Assembly: GCA_002778195.1 (NCBI GenBank)
Contig: PCDI01000002.1
Location: 124,001 to 188,000 of the forward strand
Source: Raffaelea ambrosiae
Lineage: Eukaryota; Ascomycota; Sordariomycetes; Ophiostomatales; Ophiostomataceae
DNA: 64,000 bases
Reading direction: 5' to 3'
The notes below the pieces were generated by a model that did not search any database, was not told where the DNA came from, and saw only the letters and a list, made by a program, of their open reading frames with translations. Position numbers and translations under genes: made by a program. Below, in pieces: positions 21,750 to 34,200 of this stretch. How positions within the stretch are numbered: position 1 is the first letter of the stretch; each line of letters begins with the position of its first letter.

Positions 21750-24044
21750 TTACAGGTCTCGTGCCCGCCGCACGCCAATATATGCACCGGCCTTTCTGGA
21801 CAGCTCCGCTATCACTGGAGACAGTTCGCTGACCTCGGCTGGCTTTGCGGCGGGCAAATCAAACGGCAGAACGTCAGGCTCGCAGACCTCGCCAGCCGGT
21901 GGCAAGACTCCCTCCTGAAAGTAGTCCCGAACCCACCTAGCCGTACATGTAGACGGAGCGGATAGCGATGTGTGCTGGGGAGACAGAGAGTAAGTTAAAC
22001 GTGACCGAATAGGGAGAAGCTGGCGACACAAATGGGCGTGGTTCCATATTACTTACACCATAGGAGTTCTGAACAAGAATAACCGAGGATGTGAAACCCA
22101 TTGAGTTGTTCCTGGCACTTATCAAAGGGGTGACATTGTCCGCAATGTTCGCGACAAAAAGAATGGGAAAGCTGGTGTTTCCCTCGAAAGGGCCTGCAGA
22201 TCAGGGTGCATCAGTTTTCCTGGGGTACATATACAATGCCGCCGTACCTCAAGGTCCAGCTTACCAGAGTATCTCCACTTAGGGCGGATTTTACGGGCGG
22301 CGCAGGATATGGGAAAGAGCACGTTCACTGCACCTGCTGCATAGCTCATCTCTTCCAGCTCTTTCACGATGACTTCCAAATCTTCGATTTTCGTCGGCAA
22401 CGGGATGCTGTCCGAGCACATGATGGCCGGGAAAGCATCATCATTGCCTTCCTCAACGCCGGTCAGAGGAACAGTCGGGGGAACGGTCTCGGCCTGGCAA
22501 ACGGCCGAGAGGGCCGGGCGTCCTTCGACAAGGCGATCGTGAAAGGGACGGCCATCGCCTGTCTCCAGGGCCAAGAGAATTTCAGCGAAACGTGGGAAGG
22601 CGTACTGAGGCTGGTACAGAGTGGATGAAATGAGCCTCTTGAGTCGCGAATAGGTGATAATCTCAGGGATTTCGGGGCCGTGCTCCTCGTCTGACGGAAC
22701 GACGATCGGGTACCGCCTCACGCGCTCCACCAGCGAATGCAATCTCTCTTTGATGGCTTGTGGCGAGTGTGAGTAAAAGGCGCAGACATTGGGGCCGGCC
22801 TGGTAGCAGAGGTCGAAGAAGGCCTGCATCACCTTGTCGGTATCGCGGAGGAAGTTGGTGTGGATCTTTTCGTACCACTCGCGGAGGTCCACGCTGCCGT
22901 CGCTCACGAAGCGCTCGACCTTGTCGGGATACATGGCAGCGAATGTGCCCCCAAGGACGGTTCCGTAGCTGAAGCCCCAGAACTTGAGCTTCTCCTCGCC
23001 GAGCTGGTTGAGCATCTCCAGCATGTCGCGAGCATGCGATGCGGTGCTGGAGTGGCGAAGGATACCGGACTTGTTCATGGCGGCTTCGCAATTTTGAGAG
23101 TAGGCACCCATCCGGGCGAAAGCATCGTTCAAAATGCCTGGGTGGGCATCCACAACGCCGACATCTTGCAGGTCCCAAAAGTGCTGCTTTTGGACAGAGT
23201 CCCAGCACTCGATTCTAGGGACAGATGCGCCGACTGTCCAGTTAGAGAGGGCCTTACGAGACTGGAGACTGCCAACCCTCCCTCACAGAAAACCCCCCAA
23301 AATACTCACTGCCTCGGGGATCAAACGAGATGATATCCTAGCAATCGTTAGCCCAAAGGAGCAAATGATGCTCGTGGAAAACAGAATGCACATACATGGT
23401 TATCGCCAGCGATCTTTTGTAGCAGCTTGCCATGATCCCTTATGGACCAGATACCGGAACCGCCCGGTCCCTTAGAATGTTAGCATTGCGACGACGACGT
23501 TGCAGATGGGATGCCATACACCTGGATTGAAGAAGACAGGGCCGCGGTAGTCGCTGCGGTCGACAGCAGGAAGGCGGATGACCGCCAGCACGGCGCGTTC
23601 ATCATCGGTGGGATCTAGCCAATCCAAGGGAACCTATTGCTCATTAGCATTTTGTTGCATCTTACCCCAACGATCATTGCCGTCGTACATCGAGTCTGGC
23701 GCATTCAAACTCGTCTCCATAGCAAGAATGCCAGGAGAAATTCCTGCTGGCTGGGATCTTTCATGCTACTGTCAGATATATCCTAGACTAAGATCAAGAC
23801 ACGAGAAGCGGCTTACATCGGGCCATTTCACTTCACTGGGAAGATTTGGAACCGGTTCCTGGATGGACTGGGAGTGCCCTGCACACGACCATAAGAGACC
23901 CAGACGGTAGGGCACAGCTACCAGCACTAAAAGGCCCAGAACGGCTGCGGCCACATGCTTCCACAGGGTAGCCGATCGACGCCGTGGTGCTGGGCGCTCG
24001 TGCAAAAAGACGGCATGTTCCTGGCTCTTCCCCCTGTTGTCCAT
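21750..24044 (-). CDS. Membrane-anchored TAP-like alpha/beta hydrolase (S33-type)
   Basis: Eight-exon model complement(join(21750..21974,22057..22193,22265..23233,23310..23337,23396..23470,23520..23633,23689..23757,23817..24044)), 614 residues. A short cytosolic N-terminus precedes a membrane anchor (VAAAVLGLLVLVAVPYRLGL, about 30-50), so the catalytic part is probably lumenal or extracellular. Family signposts come out of splicing: WHSCYGDEFECARLDVPLDW, NPGGPGGSG (oxyanion), FDPRGIGAS, nucleophile elbow GFSYG (Ser about 259) and the catalytic HTS at about 541 after SYG. Relatives are tripeptidyl-aminopeptidase-like or proline iminopeptidase-like serine hydrolases; the substrate is unknown. 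I chose ATG 24044 because 24149, also in frame, adds an unlikely 35 residues. The 28-nt exon 5 (DIISFDPRG) is well supported by flanking splice signals and phase. Confidence 0.9.
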
Positions 24045-25574
24045 ATTCTGCTCTGAGGGAGATTCCTGCGACGGGCTATCTTGGATAGTGGCTAGTTGGT
24101 GTGACAGATAGATGTATGACACGTTCGAGAGAGGTAAGGAGTAAGACATGTAGCACTCGTAGTGCCATGCCTTTGTTTTTCGCTCTCAACAGCATCAGTA
24201 CAACAAAGACGTGCGAAATTAAGCTTATCGCCACTTGGCGATGATAGCATCAATGCTAACAGCACAGTGAGAAGGCCCCCGCAGTGAGAAAATTGGTAAT
24301 TATTTCGGACTGCTCGCTGAGTGGTCGATACGGCCGGTCATGAGAACCATTCGGACATCTTCCAGGGGCCGTCGCGTAAGCTAGCTGGCTAGCTCGCTAT
24401 CTTGCCTATCGCCTTTCGGAGACACCAGAAGGCTGTACACGGCCTATCTTAGCTATCATGTGCCGCGGATGATTGGCAGGTGGCTCAGTGAGCCCGCTTT
24501 TTAAGGGGGGGGGGGCATTGCCATGCCAGTTTAACTACTACATATGTCTCATACCCGTATTAATAACATGTGCATGGAATCTGCCCATTGTGGCCAGACA
24601 GAGATATCCTACTGGGACAGACTCATTTGTCGTTTGCTATTGTCAACGAACACTAGCCATGGGCTCCTGCTATTCGCCATGCAAGCGAAAAAATAAGTAA
24701 GCAGCACCAAGCGCATATTAGTAGGCCAAGATAGCTTCGGTCCTCTTAATACAAAGCTCTCGGGATCGGCGGATTGTTAGCTTTGCTATCTTTGTTGTAC
24801 GGTGTGGTTCTGGCCTTTTTGGCGCCTGCTTTCGGAAAATGGAGAAATAGGGGCATGTTATGGAAGTCTTGATAGCGAGACTCGTAATATGCCATGTCCC
24901 TAAATGGAACGCGCAGCATTTTGCCGAGTTGGGTCAGCTTAAGTCCCTCCGCAAGCAGGGGTATGTAACAATGAAAACCACCGCAAGCCATTGGGCAGTC
25001 CCATCGGGGAAATGTGCAGCCCCATGAATGTATCAGGACCATAAGCCAATGATAACTACGGTGTAGGTTGGACGGCCACCACCGTGCCTATCATTGTGGC
25101 GTGCTACGCAACATATTAGTTTGTCTGGTTTCAGAGGCAGGACGTTCTGGAAGACATTATTAACAAACAAATTACAAGGACGATGCGTGAATCCGGGAAA
25201 ACCTCAATTGCCAGAGACAGAAAATGTAAAGCTGGGGGTTTTTTTTTTTTTGAAACTCTAAAATCATTCGCGTCTAAGATCATGGTCATACATACCCCAA
25301 TTTTCATCAGCCTTGAGAGGGCCAGTACCCAACATTAAAAAGGGAATGAATATATCATGCAGTCTTCTTGGCGTGTCCCCCCCAATGCCCCCAGATCCCA
25401 GAATTGGCAAACAAAATAATGCAAACCCATATGTGTATCGTGTGCAACCCCCGCCAGCAAAACAAGAACAATTATTGCTTCAGCCAGATCTGATGCATAC
25501 ATTACTGGCTACCCATTTTCAGGTAACAAAAATCAGGAAAAGACAAATCGGGGGAAAAAGCCAACAAAATTAAT
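24045..25574. other. Intergenic, no supported gene
   Basis: It holds the promoter of the hydrolase gene, an 11-base G run near 24506-24516 and a T-run near 25242. Frames are short and unremarkable on both strands. Confidence 0.5.
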
Positions 25575-25710
25575 TCACGACTTGAACAACCCCAGGAGGA
25601 ATTTGCTCTTAGTCTTGGTCCGGCTTGTGCCGTCACTTCGTCGGCTGGTACGGCTGTCGAAGCTATCGACACTCTGCCGCTGCATCGTCCATGTCGGTGT
25701 CTGGTCCAGC

Positions 25711-25746
<36 letters not shown>

Positions 25747-26774
25747 GGCTGGTACTGCAACTCCCGCTGTGCTGCCGCCTGCTGCTGACTCTGCTGGAGC
25801 TGCTGCTGCAATTGCTGGAACTCGCCTTTGAGAGCCTTGTTGACGTGCAGATGACGCTTCTCGTACTCGTCGTACTTAGCCTTGACCTCGACGTACCGTT
25901 CCTCCGCCTTGCGCCGCTCCTCCTGTAGGATGCGCAGGCGCTCGTCCAGATCGGTGATCTCATGCTGCGACTCGTCGATGAGCACCTGATATTCCCGCAT
26001 TTTGGTCTCCAGGGGCTCCAGAACCATCTTGGTAACGCTAGGACTGCCCAGACGGTCGATGGTGCTGGCACTCATGTCGACCCCCCGGTGCGCAGACGAG
26101 ACGGGCCGCTGCTGTTGCATCTGTACCTGCTGCTGCGGCGCCAGCCGGCCGTCGGAGATGGCTTCATCGTATGTGGTGATGGGCGGGCCGCCCCGCGACA
26201 TGCCGACCGAGTGGCTGGAGCTGTGCGGATTGTCCAGGTCGACCGAGCCGTCTGTGCCAGACGCCCGACGGGCGGCACGGGCATCACGCCTTGCGGCACG
26301 CCGTGTGGGGTAAGGACCTGACGCTCCAGAGCGCCCATCAGGACCGGCATCATACATAGTGCTGTCGTGCTGTACGGGTGCGCCAGAGGAGTAAGACGGC
26401 GGCTGTGAGGGGCGCGGCGGTGAGGGTGGCAGCGGGCGAGTCTGGAAGCTGGCACCGGTGTTGGCAGCGGTTGTTGAGGTTGGGGTGTTGTTTCCTGTGG
26501 ACGAGCGGTATTTGCGCTCGGGACTATTGCTGTAGGGGCCGGTAGACACAACAGCCGGTTGCTGCTGCTGGGCAAGCATAGCCTCGTGAACCACAGCGTC
26601 GGATGATCGGCGGGCGTCGTCGTCGGTGACGCGGCGCTCGGCGTAGGTCGGAGGCGAACGAGTGCGGCGGTAGTGACTGGTCTTTGTTGTTTCGCGGGCC
26701 TGGCGCAGGGCTAAACGGGCGGCGTTGTCGTCGGTATAGTTGTGGTGAGGCTGTTGGACGGCAGCTGCTGCCAT
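25575..26774 (-). CDS. Hypothetical coiled-coil protein with polyglutamine
   Basis: Single-exon frame of 399 residues from ATG at 26774. The N-terminal two thirds are disordered: Arg-rich, then Pro/Ser-rich (RPLPPSPPRPSQPPSYSSG). Residues about 245-330 form a heptad-rich coiled coil (MREYQVLIDESQHEITDLDE onward), followed by Gln-rich sequence with a 12-residue pure Q run, and a basic-hydrophobic end TKSKFLLGLFKS. There is no enzyme motif. I do not recognise a named family; similar layouts occur in fungal cytoskeletal or scaffold proteins, which is inference. The strong codon bias and length make a real gene likely. Confidence 0.75.
25710..25746 (-). repeat. CAG/CTG microsatellite encoding polyQ
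   Basis: About twelve near-perfect CAG codons on the minus strand inside the coiled-coil protein gene. Length variation here would change the glutamine tract without a frameshift. Confidence 0.9.
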
Positions 26775-27780
26775 AACGAGAGACTAGGAGCAAGCGATCG
26801 AATGTCTCGGGTAGACTGGAATGTGGGACAGACTCCTTTGATTTTTTCGTGCTTCCTGTAAAGTTTGGTTGTTTTATTTTTATTATGCTTTGCCTGGTTG
26901 ACAGACACGAGGGACATTCAGTCGAGACAGGATCGTGTGGAATGGCAAGTGACAATCCTCAGCTCGGCAGACGGAGGCGAGCGCGAGAAGAAAGGCAAGG
27001 ACCTAAATAAGCAGCTCATCGTAGGAAAGAGAGCTGATAATTTCGTGTTTGTGGGTGTTCTAACTACTATGTACAGCATACGTAATTCGGTGGCTGGCAA
27101 GCAGTGGCTGGGAAAACCCGTGGCTGGCTGGCTGGACCAGGATGTTGCTGGCCGTTTTTTAGTGGAATCACGTGCTGCACATACACTACATGAACCACCC
27201 ATACAACCACCTCGCTAGCCTGCAGTCGTGCGACAAAATGGACATAAAATTGGCCCACGCAGCTGCGTTACGTGTCTCTAACCTGTTTGCTGGTGGTTGC
27301 TGGCCCAATTATTACAAGTACCTGACCAGGGTCTTGCGTCCCGGAAAATAGCAACTTTTCTTTCACAAGCCTCGCTGTACGGATCGGCCCTAACTACAGT
27401 TCCTAATAGTGAGATCGTCCAGGCTCATTCCCGACCTCCTTGGCCTGATTTCTCGGCAAACCCTCGAAGCTGCACAGCAGAACGAGAATACCGAATAATA
27501 ATAGCAATAATAAAAGAGCTGTTTAGCTGTTGACAGCTAAAGAATCTGGTAAAATCTAAAAGGACGAAGCCAGATGCGAGCAGGCTGCTTGTTTATCAGG
27601 GTCCAAAATATAATAATAGCTGTGGTGTGCTTTCAACTGACAAGCTGTTAGCTAGCCACTCCTTTTCTTTTATTTTTTTTTTCCAGCAGACGTTTCTTCC
27701 ACATTAAAAGTCGAGAGAGACTATGACTTCGACTTAACACGATATCAAACTCGATTTGTTCGTGGCAATCTGTTTTGTCA
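26775..27780. other. Divergent promoter region
   Basis: Lies between the starts of the minus-strand polyQ gene and the plus-strand nucleoside hydrolase gene. No coding signal was found; TACTATGT (reverse of ACATAGTA) occurs at 27065. The last 120 nt before 27781 are T-rich. Confidence 0.55.
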
Positions 27781-28914
27781 ATGCTCCTCCACGCTGATGC
27801 CGCCGGCCGTTTGGCCTATCGGATACTCGTATGCCTCCTGTTATCGGTCAGGAATGCCTCTGCCACCACCACCCCGCCATCCATCATCGTCGACACCGAC
27901 ATCTTTTCAGATGTCGACGATGTTGGCGCTCTTGCCATAGCCAATGTGCCGCATAACCGCGGGGCAGCTAATTTGCTGGCCGTCATGGTCAACACGCCTT
28001 CGAGCTATGGAGCACTAGCAGTGAGTGCAATTAACACCTATTTTGGTAATGGAGAGGTGCCTGTGGCAGCTATGCGACCACTGTCCAACGAAACATTCGT
28101 CGACAACTGGGCCCACTTGTAAGTAGACAGGCAGCATTTTTTTTTTTTGCACTGTATCATGGCTTCTAACAGAACTGGCAGAGCAGGCGAGTTTGCGGCT
28201 CGGGTATCATGGAACTGGCCGCGGACCCTCACTAGTGCCAGCACAACCAGGGAACCGGTAGAGCTGTACCGAAAGATCCTTGCCGCTTCGAAAGATGGAA
28301 GCATTACGGTAGTATCTCTTGGGTTTCTGAATAACTTGTGGGCACTGTTGGATAGCCCTGGAGACATCGCATCGCCGCTTGACGGCATGCAGCTGGTTTC
28401 TCGGAAAGCTGCCAAGCTTGTGGTAATGGGCGGAAGGTATCCGTCTGGCAGGGAATTCAACTTTGCATCCAACCCAAAAGCATCACGGGAGGTCATCAAC
28501 CGATGGCCACGGAATGTCCCTGTGACATATTCGGGACTTGAATTGGGGGCCACAGTCTTTTCCGGAGGTCAGCTGGTCGAGCATGCACCTAAAGACTCGC
28601 CTGTCTTAGCTGCCTACCAATGGTATGTCGGTCGTTGTGAGACAGCGAGAGAATCGTGGGATCCTATTACGACACAATATGCTATCGAGGGCCTGTCTAT
28701 TGATGAGAAGCCCCTATTTTCTTACGGCAACGACCACGGCTACAACGAGGTGGCCGAAGATGGAACGAACCACTGGGTGGATGACGCCTCTGTGACGAAC
28801 CAGCATTGGCTGCGATTAGCAGATGGTGTATTAAACACGACTGTCGCTTGGGTCATCGGCCAATATCTGGCACAGGGGCCAGGGAGCAGCTTTGGTCATC
28901 ATACGGAGCTATGA
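27781..28914 (+). CDS. Secreted nucleoside hydrolase-like protein (IUNH family)
   Basis: Model join(27781..28118,28182..28914), 356 residues. The start ATG at 27781 opens a signal-peptide-like N-terminus (LAYRILVCLLLSVRNASA). The family's Ca-binding aspartate motif follows directly: DTDIFSDVDD at 38-47. Further matches include DGSITVVSLGFLNNLWALLD, LVVMGGRYPSG and NHWVDDAS near the end. Members cleave the N-glycosidic bond of nucleosides or relatives; substrate preference cannot be read from sequence. The intron (63 nt, GTAAGT donor) has CTAAC at 28166-28170, so the acceptor at 28181 is preferred over the AG at 28172, which sits too close to the branch. Both keep the frame and differ by three residues. 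It lies about 10 kb from a divergent CTP synthase, another nucleotide-pathway gene. Confidence 0.88.
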
Positions 28915-31226
28915 ACGTTGGGGATACAGAACTCTGAATATCCTAAGAGATTGGTCAAAGAAGGCGAATGCCTCACACATCTGCGATTCTTGTTGCATGC
29001 GGGAAATGCCAAAGTAGATAAAGACAAAACTGGTCGAGATGTGACAGTTTGATTTATCGAAGTAAGTTTCCCGACCTACGGTGGCAAACTGTTGCCTCGG
29101 TGGCAGTTTTGCCAATGTCGATTCTTTCCTGCCGATGTCTGTCTCTCCGAGTGGTATGCCGCCGCTCTCGTCGACCCCCGGGAGTACCGGGCCGTATGAC
29201 AAAGTGGCTGCAAATGGTGTCAGAACATTGTATAGGAGAAAACAGAGTGACATGTGACTGTTATTAGCCTTCCGGTGCTCGAAGTGCACCGGGGCTCTGG
29301 TCCATGAAATGCTCGCAGTCTTTGTGCAGTTCCTTAAAGTCGTCGCTGGCGTGAAATAGGTTGAGACCATCCCACCCACATGGTCGCGCAAGCATCGTAA
29401 TCTAGCATATCGACACTCCAAGAAGTTTCGTCTTTTCTTTTATTTCGGGTGTTTAGTAGTGCTTGAAAGATTAAGCAGACGCCAAGGCGGAAATGCCATT
29501 TTCTTGTTGGGGTACCCGGGTGTATCGAAAAATCTAGCAGTCCCCAAACTTCTCCTAGTATGTGATCATGTCGGCATGTACATGGGCATAGTGCTTGTAG
29601 AAGTGTATAGGATGCATCTGGACGCTTTCTAAAAAGGGATTTGCACTTTCACGCAAGCTGAGCTTTTTGTGCTTTACAGGCGATTGTGGCAAGACATACA
29701 TTCTGTATGGCCAGCTTGGTTCTGAGGGGCTATGCATCTCCGTTAATAGAGTATGGAGTAATATGCATTCTGGCTCTAAATGAAGGCTGGGCATAGTTGG
29801 CTAGGGCATAGTAAAGACCAGGCACAGAGCTGACCGCTTGTGAACCACCACAGAACACGCTGTCCCAAACCAAAAACTCGAGATCTAGTATCACCAAACG
29901 ATCTCGGGCATAATGACTGTTATGTATTGTCTCTCCTTGTCTCTTATTGAGGCTCTTCGAGACACGAACATGCTTTCGTAATTAGCAATATGCTGATGTT
30001 CGCCTGCCGGGTGCGCATTGGTGGATCGATACTGGTTCCCACTCGCCCGCCAACCTACCAACCATGGAACCGTTGGCCGCCAGACAGCTCCTCCACATCT
30101 TCTTCTCACAAGACCAGGCCAGACACAACCACTGCATGCTGCCAGTGGTTCAGGAAAACTGCATGTGAGCTGCCGTGCCGCGTCTGCGCGACGGCCTGGC
30201 TATTGCTTGTATTGCAGTATTAACCAGTTAGTTGCTATTTCGCTGTTTTGCGTTACTGCTGACCTGCACCTGGCTGTTTCTGCTCGAGATGGAAGTACTC
30301 GTATTATTATGTACCTAGGGACCCCTCCGAGCACGCTACGGCAGACACTGTCTATCGTATCTAAGCTGACACATCGCCCCTTGCCCCAGAACCCCCCTGC
30401 CGAGCCACCAGCCTCCCTTGCCCGTCCACACCACGCACACACATATTACCCCAAGCTCCTGTCGCACCCACGCTTGCTAACTGGCTTGCCACTTTACAGG
30501 CCATTTATGTCGGAACAGTATGACATGGAGACTGGAAGAAACCTTATTTCTTGCATTGCTTGCCAGGCTGCTGTTCTCTGACTGCCGCACCCCGTCCCAT
30601 CTCGCTCGTCGTCTCGTCTCTTGCACCCCGCGCACCCCTTTCTTTTTTCTGCAGTCTCGCAGCACCGCATACACCGTATTCTGTCTGGCTGCCCCTTCCG
30701 TTGAGCAAAAGCACTCTATCGGCGTCGTGCGCGATGGGGCAGTTGGTCTGTGCGCAATTGCACTAACGCCTGCTCCATTCAGCCATCGTTTTTTTAGACT
30801 CGAAAAATAAGTGCCCCAGTAGCGAAATTCGTTCCCCGATCTTCGTGCTACGCTCTTCCCGGTTTTCAATTTTTTCTTGACTGGCTTCTGTCCTTGTTTA
30901 CTCTCCCTTCCCCAATCTTATTTTTGTTATTTTTTTATCCTTCGCATCCCATTTCTCGCCCACCGTCGCCTGCGACGCTGCCCCGTGGTCCTGGCCTCGC
31001 TTGCGCTGCATGAAGAAGCTGCGACCGAGACGCGTACCTTTCTTCCCTAGCATTTGCGGTTAAGAGTGGAGGCGCCCCCTTCGGGCCAGCAGACGTGCAA
31101 CGAAACGGTCCTGCCTGCCCGAACAAAGAGAAAGCATCACATAATTTTTCGGAGCTAAATAAAAACAAAGAGTCAACCCCCCCCCCAAATCGCTAGCCGG
31201 CCTCTACGGAACCTCTGCCAACCACC
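28915..31226. other. Intergenic, includes RXT3 promoter/leader
   Basis: No gene is supported. A minus-strand 170-codon frame (28909-29421) overlaps the 3' end of the nucleoside hydrolase and shows no features. From about 30,580 the plus strand is C/T-rich, consistent with the leader of the gene at 31227. A TACTCGTA word lies at 30296. Confidence 0.5.
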
Positions 31227-34200
31227 ATGGATTCACGACAACCCCCTCAGCCGCCCCCGTCATCCTCTCGGCTACCCTACCCTCCGCGCAACGACCAGTC
31301 ACCGCTGTACAGTCGGCCAGCCTATCCGCCGTCCGCCAGCGCCCATTCGCCGCCTTCGTCGTACGCCGACTCTCACCACGTGCACCAAAGACTGCCCTCT
31401 GACTCGTCCTACTATTCCCAGTCGCGTTCGTATCCTAGCCAGCACGGCGGTCCTGAACAGTCCTCAAATAACTCTCCCGTCGCACATTCCATCACCGGTC
31501 ATTCACGGCATCCGAGCGCGCCCTCGCTGTCGTCTACAGCCCCCATCTCCCGCGCGATGCCTCCTCAATCGGGCTCACCACCGCCTGGCCTCTGCAACCA
31601 CCAGGGTGGTCCTTCCCATCCGTCCCAGGGACCACCGACTTCCCACTCGCTCAGCTCCTACTCCCTGCCGCCACCACAGCGTCCTCCTACCATCCCAGCC
31701 GGCTCTGCTGCCGCCTTTCCATCGCCGCGCGAGCTGCCAGCTCTGAACTCTATCACGCGTACGGGGAGCTCTGGAAGCTCCATGTCAATATCATCCATGC
31801 TCGGCGGCCCCCCCGTCCTCTCTCGCGACCCTCCTCCACCTGCCTCGGCATCGTCGCAGTACGGCGCCGCGCCGATGCCGCCTCAACAATCGCAACAACA
31901 GCAAGGCCCTGCACCATCTGGTGGCCCAGGGGGCACTTCCGGTCCAAACTACTCGTCGTCCATCCACGCGTCGCCGCGCATGCATTCCGCCGCTGCCGAC
32001 TATAGTCCATACCGCCGACCACAGACACCTCCCGAACACCAGCGACCCTACGACGCGCGAGACCCAAGAGCCCCGGGAGCTGCGATCGGTGCTTCGCCGC
32101 AGCAAAGCGTCTACGCGACTACACCTGAAATGCCTCGATACGGCACCCCCCAGTCGTATTCACACCAACAGCGTGGCCCGCCGCCCATAACCGCAGGCGA
32201 CCAACGGATGGGTGGCGGCATCCCTCCACGAGCGAGCAGCATACCACCTCCGCGCTCGATGGACATGGTTGGACGACCGGGTGGTCCACCACCGCATCCT
32301 GACGCTGCATACCAACGACACGAGGACCACGGTCCGCCTGCCGAGTATAGCCCTGAGCGCCGGAAGTACGACGAGCACCCTCACCAGCACCAACATCAGC
32401 TTTCATACATGCCAGACAGGGAACGCGAGCGTGAGCGCGAAAGAGAGTGGGAGAGAGAACGGCAGGTTCGCGAGATGGACATGCGCGACAGAGAACGGCG
32501 GGAAAGAGCCAATACTATCGGTTCGGACCCTGGACGCCCGCCTCAGAGCGTGCATGCCCCCGAATACATACAACGTCCGCAGCCACAACAACAACAGCAG
32601 CAGCTGCAGCCGACGCCTTATGGCCGACAGCCCGATCCCCGGGATCCTAGGGAACTTCGCGACCCTAGGGACATACGCGATCCACGAGAGATACGCGACC
32701 CCAGAGATCTCAGGGATCCAAGAGACCTACGTGATCCAAGAGAACTACGCGACCCTCGAGACTTCAGAGACCCCCGCGATTCCAGAGACCCCCGAGACTC
32801 CCGCGACCCTCGCGAGCCTCCTTCATGGTCACGCCAGCCATACGACCAGCCGAGGCCCTATGAGCTGGGCGCGCCGCAGCAGCACTCCCGCTCTGAATAC
32901 CCGCCTTCTGCGCCGCCGCCTAACAATCCCCCATCCGCCTCCCCTTACTCGCAAGCTTTACCGCCGCAGGCTCCTGAACGCTATCCTCCGACAAGCCTCC
33001 CTCCACCGCACAGTCCTTCTGGTGTTCCTCCTTCTGGCCCAACGCCGTACGAGTCTCCTGAAAGGCATCGCTTAGGCCTGTCGCACGCACCTTCCCAGCC
33101 ACAGCAGCAGCCACAGCCACAGCCACAGCCACAGCAACTGCAGCAGGCTACGTCACGACTGCCTGCGTCTCGCACGAGGCCGCTGGATGAGGCACCCCCA
33201 CCACCGTCTGTTGCGTACAATGGAATAAGCGGTCCTCCCAGCGGTGGCAATCCTCTTTACGATGCTTCCCGGGGCCGAGTTCCCGAAGACAGCCCCCATC
33301 ACGTCCCTAAAAATCTATTGGCCGTCCAGGAAATCAACAGGAAGGGTCGTGTTTCGCCGCTGCCCCAGGCTGTGCAAGGCGCACAACCCCAGAGCCATGG
33401 TCCTGCTGGTGAGCCAGCCATTAAAAGCGAGTTCGGTCGCATGTTCGCAGGCATAGGAAGCGGTGTGGGCATGGGTATCAGCAGCCCAGTCTCGGCCGGC
33501 GCATCACTGCCATTTGCATCAGGCAACAGTGCTGGCAACAGCAATGGTGGCCTAGGGCTAGGAATGGCCGGTCTTCGTCGGGATGACCAAGATGCGGCTC
33601 ACTTGGAGGGCAGTATTGACTCGTCTGGTAAACCCACGGGCCGGAACAAACGCCGCAAGGTGAAGGAAGAAGACAGCGCTCGCGGCGATGAAGACAACAA
33701 TGGCAGAGTCACCCCGCTAGGGAAGGTGAAGCGACCCAAGACTCACGCCCACCATCACCATCAGTACGTGCTGAACAAAAACGTCTCCGCCATCGATCCG
33801 CTCAGAAATTCTAACTTTCTGTTTCTTAACAGTCATCACCACAACCACCACCACCATCATCACCTCGATGGTGTTCCGCCACCCCCTTCGCAAAACGCCT
33901 CGGGCCCATTCAAGAACAAAGGAGACGTAGCTGCGCAGTCACCTTCTCAGCTCCCTCGGGACTTTTCTGCTGCATCTGTTGCGGACTTGCCACGCGCGGT
34001 ATCTTTTCCGGCAGAGGCCCGGCAGCCGCAACAAGCAGCGGCTTTGAAAAATGGAGTAACGGCCTCGTCACCTGCAATACCGGCTTTGGTCGTTCCAAGG
34101 CTCGTCGTTTTGTCTCAAGCGGTTGTGGACAGCGTCGCCCACCTGCCTCGGAACCACCTTGGCGACGTCGTCTATGAGCCAAAGCTTAAGCCGGCTCGGA

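Noticed and set aside
28909..29421. 170-codon minus-strand frame behind the nucleoside hydrolase
   Set aside because: It overlaps the neighbouring 3' end, lacks family features, and the peptide composition is not coding-like.
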